DNA of 64,000 nucleotides. Source: JAHFTY01 sp964584785 (GTDB taxonomy: Bacteria > Acidobacteriota > Terriglobia > 20CM-2-55-15). Positions within the stretch are counted from its first letter, which is position 1. Every line of letters starts with the position of its first letter. The notes under the pieces were generated by a model that was not told the origin of the DNA, made no database searches, and saw only the letters and a program-made list of their open reading frames with translations. Shown here one piece after another: positions 60,492 to 64,000 of the stretch. The DNA is taken from NCBI GenBank assembly GCA_964584785.1, contig CAZPBY010000040.1:1-64000 (forward strand), read 5' to 3'. Position numbers and translations under genes: made by a program.

Positions 60492-63476
60492 TTAGAACCG
60501 ATTATTGCGGGCAATTGCATCTATTTTGTGGCGTTCATTCAACACCACGTCCAGTGAGGAAATCAGCCGTTCCGCATCTGCCCGCGAAAACGGCAGTGGG
60601 GGTTTGATTTTGATCACATTGTGCAATGGTCCATCCACGCTCAACAGTATGCCGCGCGCCTTCATCCGCTCGACGATATACGACGTTTCCGCAGGCGCCG
60701 GCTGGAGCGATCGAATGTCGCGGACCAACTCGATGCCGATGAAAAGTCCGAGCCCCCGAACGTCTCCGATCAACGAATGTTTTCGCTGCAGTTCGCGTAG
60801 GCGGCCTATCAAAAAGTCGCCAACGTCATGGGCGTGCTTCTGGAGTTCGTCTCCTTCAATGACGTCCAAGACTGCCGTACCCACCGCACAGGAGACAGGG
60901 TTGCCGCCGAACGTATTGAAGTATTCCATGCCGTTGTTGAAGGATGCCGCGATTTCGCGCGTGGTGATGACTGCGCCGATCGGATGTCCATTACCGATGG
61001 ATTTTCCGGCCGTCACGATATCCGGAATGACATTTTGAGTCTCGAATCCCCAGAAGTGTGTGCCAACTCTCCCGAAACCGACCTGAACTTCATCTGCAAT
61101 GCAAACACCGCCCGCGGTGCGGACGTATTTGTATACTTCGCCAAGGTATCCGTCCGGCAGTACGATCTGGCCGCCACAGCTCAAGAGCGATTCCATGATG
61201 AGAGTTGCCGGACCTCGAACGGCGTGGCGAACGTCCTCGACGCTGTAGTTGCCGCGCAACGGGTCTGCAAGACGCACCTTATTCACATGCGGCGCAGCTC
61301 CCATGCCGCCGGGTCCATCAAATTTGTAGGGACTGATATCGATGAGCGACGTCAGATTGCCGTGATACGCCGACTCCATCACGATCGTGTCGTGCGACCC
61401 GATGTGCGCTCGTGCAAGACGTAACGCGAGATCATTGGCCTCGCTTCCGGAGTTCACGAAGTAACAAACCGAAAGCGCCGGCGGCAGCTTCGCGGTAAGC
61501 CGTCGTGCGTATTCGACGATGTTGTCGTGCAGATATCGTGTGTTGGTGTTCAACACGGCAAGCTGGCGCTGCGCTGCCCGCACGACGCGTGGATGACTGT
61601 GCCCGACGTGAGCGACGTTGTTGACGCAGTCGAGATATCCGCGGCCAACATCGTCGAAGAGGTAGCAGCCAGAACCGCGAACAATCTTCAACGGAGTGTT
61701 ATAGGAAAGGCTGAGATTTGGACCGATCCGATTCCGTCTCTCCTGCAGTGTTTCCTCCGCCGTCGGAGGATCCTCGGGAAACTTTTCCGCGGGGATGCCG
61801 AGGATCAGGTTCGGATCGGGACTCAGGCTCAGCCATACGGAACGCTGGCTTGCGGCCGCGACCCCGGGAAACTCGCCGTCACGATCCAGAGTGTCGGCGA
61901 TGACCTGAAAATGCAGGTGTGGCGGCCACCCGCCGTTTGTCGGGTACGTACCGATCCTGGCGATCTGCTCACCACGCCGAACCGGCCGCCCGGCGGCAAG
62001 GCCGTCCAGCGAATCGACGCTGAGATGGCCGTAGAGCGTGAAGAAGTCGATGCCATCGGTCGTCGTATGGCGAAGAACAATCGTCGGTCCGTAGTCGAGC
62101 GGCGCGTCGTTGTTGCGAAACGCGTGGACGACGCCGTCCAGCGGAGCCTGGATCGGCGAACCTGCACGCATGAACAAATCGATTCCCAGATGAACCGTCC
62201 GCCATTCCAGGCCATCGTTGGATTCAGTCGCGAACAGAGGACTCGTGTACAACCCGCGAGGTTCGTTGTAACGGCCAACTCCAACCTTCGCGCCCGCGTC
62301 TTCGAGGCGTCGAAACAACTGGGTCGTGATGCGCGCGACGTCGGCGGCCTCGTCGAATGTGCCGAGTTCGAGACTGCCGATGCTGAGGTCGAACACAACT
62401 GCGTCTTTACTGGCTGGATTCGATAGATCGACGTCGACCACGCGGGCAAAGCTCGTGTCCTCAGACTTAAGAAACCGCACAATCGAAGAGGTCCTGGGAC
62501 AGGCCGGCAGTCCGCAGGCATCGCGAAACACGTAGTGCGGGAACTGCGGCGGTATGCCGGCCAGCTTTTCGAGCAGTTCCCACGCCGGCTTTTCGCTGAT
62601 CGACAGATAGTCGTTCTCCGGTTCGAGTTCCTTCTGATGCGCGGCGATCGTCACGCTCATCGCAAGCCGCCCGCGGATGAGCCCATACAAGATATCGATT
62701 TCAGTTTCATCCAGAGGATTCTTTTCGTGATAACCCCGGATAACGTCGGCTGCGGCAGCGAGCGGATCGGGTTTACCGAGCATGATGTAAGCGCAAGCGA
62801 TCGCCGGTTCGGCCACGGTGAATGTTTCAAGCATGTCGCCGTAGTCGATCAAAGCGATTTGATCTTCATCGTTAACGATCACGTTGTAGTCGTTCGCATC
62901 GTTGTGAATCACCGACGTCCGCACGTTCGGCAGCTTCCAACGCAGAAGAACATCCTCAACGATTGCGCGTTTACGCGAATCCCGGATGAGAGATTTGTAC
63001 TCGCTGATGATTCGCTCGGCATTGCGGATGTCCCAATAGAGCTCCCTCCTCGATGCCTGATGCTTGAACGAGTCGAGCTTTCTATCTGTTTCGCCCAGCA
63101 GACGCCCTAGGTTGCGGAGCAACTCCGAAGTATGCGGACGAAATTCGGCGAGCGGAACGCCCGGGACAAATGTCACGAGACGGACGAGGTGTTCGTCCGC
63201 ATTCTCGATCAAGCGAGCATTGCGGCTCGGAACGGCTCGAACGCCGTCGCCGACATGAGCCATCGCCTGATTCTGAAAGTCGATTGCGTCGCGATCCTCG
63301 TGGCTGTTCGCGATTTTCAGTGTGAACAGGTTGCCGTCGCTTCCGCGGAAAAGAAAATTCCGGTCGCGCTCGCTCGGCAGTTCGCGAACACATTCGGTCA
63401 GCCCGTAGAGTGAGCCCGCAATCCTCGATGCGTCAGAAACCGAAAGCTGTGGTCTTGATGTTCGTAAATTGCCCAT
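60492..63476 (-). CDS. APH-type kinase - M23 peptidase - class III aminotransferase fusion
   Basis: A 994-residue cytoplasmic-looking fusion. Residues about 20-330 are an aminoglycoside/choline-kinase-like domain with HNDANDYNVIV (catalytic Asp) and ALIDYGDM. Residues about 400-560 form a LytM/M23 domain with HLGIDLF and PPHLHFQV, so its zinc site is complete. Residues about 590-990 are a PLP enzyme of fold I class III with FVNSGSEANDLALRL, the cofactor-binding IADEVQVGFGRVG and Lys in TAGKSIGNG. Kinase plus phospho-lyase-type aminotransferase recalls eukaryotic HYKK/PHYKPL and ethanolamine-phosphate phospholyase, which phosphorylate and then eliminate an amino alcohol. Start 63476 is where homology begins; the ribosome site is weak. 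Confidence 0.88.
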   Translation of the reverse strand: MGNLRTSRPQLSVSDASRIAGSLYGLTECVRELPSERDRNFLFRGSDGNLFTLKIANSHEDRDAIDFQNQAMAHVGDGVRAVPSRNARLIENADEHLVRLVTFVPGVPLAEFRPHTSELLRNLGRLLGETDRKLDSFKHQASRRELYWDIRNAERIISEYKSLIRDSRKRAIVEDVLLRWKLPNVRTSVIHNDANDYNVIVNDEDQIALIDYGDMLETFTVAEPAIACAYIMLGKPDPLAAAADVIRGYHEKNPLDETEIDILYGLIRGRLAMSVTIAAHQKELEPENDYLSISEKPAWELLEKLAGIPPQFPHYVFRDACGLPACPRTSSIVRFLKSEDTSFARVVDVDLSNPASKDAVVFDLSIGSLELGTFDEAADVARITTQLFRRLEDAGAKVGVGRYNEPRGLYTSPLFATESNDGLEWRTVHLGIDLFMRAGSPIQAPLDGVVHAFRNNDAPLDYGPTIVLRHTTTDGIDFFTLYGHLSVDSLDGLAAGRPVRRGEQIARIGTYPTNGGWPPHLHFQVIADTLDRDGEFPGVAAASQRSVWLSLSPDPNLILGIPAEKFPEDPPTAEETLQERRNRIGPNLSLSYNTPLKIVRGSGCYLFDDVGRGYLDCVNNVAHVGHSHPRVVRAAQRQLAVLNTNTRYLHDNIVEYARRLTAKLPPALSVCYFVNSGSEANDLALRLARAHIGSHDTIVMESAYHGNLTSLIDISPYKFDGPGGMGAAPHVNKVRLADPLRGNYSVEDVRHAVRGPATLIMESLLSCGGQIVLPDGYLGEVYKYVRTAGGVCIADEVQVGFGRVGTHFWGFETQNVIPDIVTAGKSIGNGHPIGAVITTREIAASFNNGMEYFNTFGGNPVSCAVGTAVLDVIEGDELQKHAHDVGDFLIGRLRELQRKHSLIGDVRGLGLFIGIELVRDIRSLQPAPAETSYIVERMKARGILLSVDGPLHNVIKIKPPLPFSRADAERLISSLDVVLNERHKIDAIARNNRF

Positions 63477-63499
63477 GTTTTGGCCTGCTTTACACGATT

Positions 63500-64000
63500 C
63501 TACCGCCTCGCCACCGCCAGGAAGTAACCCGGCCGCAGTCGCGGCCGCGCGATCCGGACGCGTTGGAATCCTGCGGCGCTCAGCCATTCCGAGTATTGCC
63601 GGCCGCTGTAGCATTGCGCCGTCGAGGTCAGCCTGAAAAACAACGCTACACCGTCGCCATCGCTTGGTCGGGAATTGGGGTCAGGCGCTTCAAGGTCCCA
63701 GATTGCGACGGTTGCATCCTCGCTTAAGGCATTCGCGACTCGTTTCAACAGTGAAATGTTGTCGGCCGGCGGAAAATGGTGTGTGATGTTCGCGAGCACC
63801 GCGACGTCATTGTCCCTGCCTAAGTCCGAAGTCATGATGTCGCCCGCCCGGTGCTCCACGATATCGGCGATTCCGCCGTCCTTGGCCAATCGGCGGGCGT
63901 GTTCGATGGCGTTCGGCAAATCGACGACGGTCGACCTCATAGGTGGATGCTTGCGGCAGATGGCGGCGCCCAGCAATCCATGTGAACCAGCGACATCCAA
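63500..64000 (-). CDS. SAM-dependent O-methyltransferase-like protein, 5' end outside window
   Basis: The last 166 codons of a class I methyltransferase. It shows motif I VAGSHGLLGAAIC, motif II VVDLPNAIEHAR, the DNDVAVLANITHHFPPADNI segment and VAIWDLEAP. These fit the plant-COMT-like and hydroxyindole O-methyltransferase group (methyltransf_2), in which the N-terminal dimerisation domain would lie beyond base 64000. The frame is open at the window edge, so the start is outside. It precedes the kinase-M23-aminotransferase gene by 23 bases and may be co-transcribed. Confidence 0.82.
   Translation of the reverse strand: MDVAGSHGLLGAAICRKHPPMRSTVVDLPNAIEHARRLAKDGGIADIVEHRAGDIMTSDLGRDNDVAVLANITHHFPPADNISLLKRVANALSEDATVAIWDLEAPDPNSRPSDGDGVALFFRLTSTAQCYSGRQYSEWLSAAGFQRVRIARPRLRPGYFLAVARR

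Noticed and set aside
1..64000. CRISPR arrays, tRNA or rRNA genes, complete insertion sequences
   Set aside because: Reading both strands I saw no regularly spaced repeats, no tRNA-like cloverleaf and no transposase gene.

Overview
The window reads as chromosomal DNA of a soil-type acidobacterium (Acidobacteriota). The strongest pointer is the PadR regulator plus orphan MacB/FtsX-type permease pair at 1186-4130, of the acidobacterial duplicated orphan permease (ADOP) kind, with a fossil of a second copy at 5373-5468. Many exported hydrolases carrying TolB-type propellers, amidohydrolase, S9, M14, M19 and S8 domains, and moderately high GC, agree with this. I see no rRNA, tRNA, CRISPR array, intact insertion sequence or prophage.

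Layout. 1-937: end-truncated PQQ-type sugar dehydrogenase. 1151-5148: PadR/ADOP pair with a palindromic operator, then a membrane coiled-coil protein. 5149-6591: a decayed stretch with an ADOP fossil and a broken AbiEii-like gene. 6592-9646: secreted protein of unknown function, a DedA-rhodanese fusion with an in-frame UGA, and an ankyrin lipoprotein. 9677-11741: molybdopterin oxidoreductase/cytochrome b pair and a fasciclin protein. 11817-15834: an aldo/keto reductase-kinase-HAD fusion, a DUF4242 protein, an AraC regulator and a Phd/VapC module. 15925-24553: secreted amidohydrolases, RNase Z, an S9 peptidase and a PBP4-type DD-peptidase. 24872-32459: csrA, a TPR protein, yvcK, glmU, glmS and pcrA. 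32556-45239: a giant M14 peptidase, 2-oxoacid dehydrogenase E1 alpha/beta, an M19 dipeptidase, a subtilase, membrane proteins and two tandem VOC proteins. 45301-48005: two RRM RNA-binding proteins with a shared leader, Ada and a DUF2585 protein. 47980-52040: two aldehyde dehydrogenases and a saccharopine-dehydrogenase-like protein. 52226-57797: an RND efflux pump and an intradiol dioxygenase pair. 57799-64000: a stand-alone LigD-type polymerase domain, an ABM-domain protein, a lone efflux adaptor, a kinase-M23-aminotransferase fusion and an end-truncated methyltransferase.

How genes work together. TPR-yvcK-glmU-glmS forms a tightly overlapping set around UDP-GlcNAc supply for peptidoglycan. 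Several exported peptidases and amidohydrolases suggest a peptide-scavenging lifestyle. Overlapping stop/start codons tie together the Mo-oxidoreductase with its cytochrome, E1 alpha with E1 beta, PcaG with PcaH, and the two ALDHs.

The most exciting observation is at 8631. A TGA replaces the second Cys codon of the Cys-Thr-Cys-Pro-Asn-Glu active loop of a DedA-rhodanese protein. The frame stays open afterwards with recognisable rhodanese sequence, ends in an ATGA overlap with the next gene, and a hairpin with bacterial SECIS geometry sits just downstream. This looks like an unannotated selenoprotein. Second is a roughly 75-nt leader conserved in front of both RRM genes, a candidate cis-regulatory RNA.
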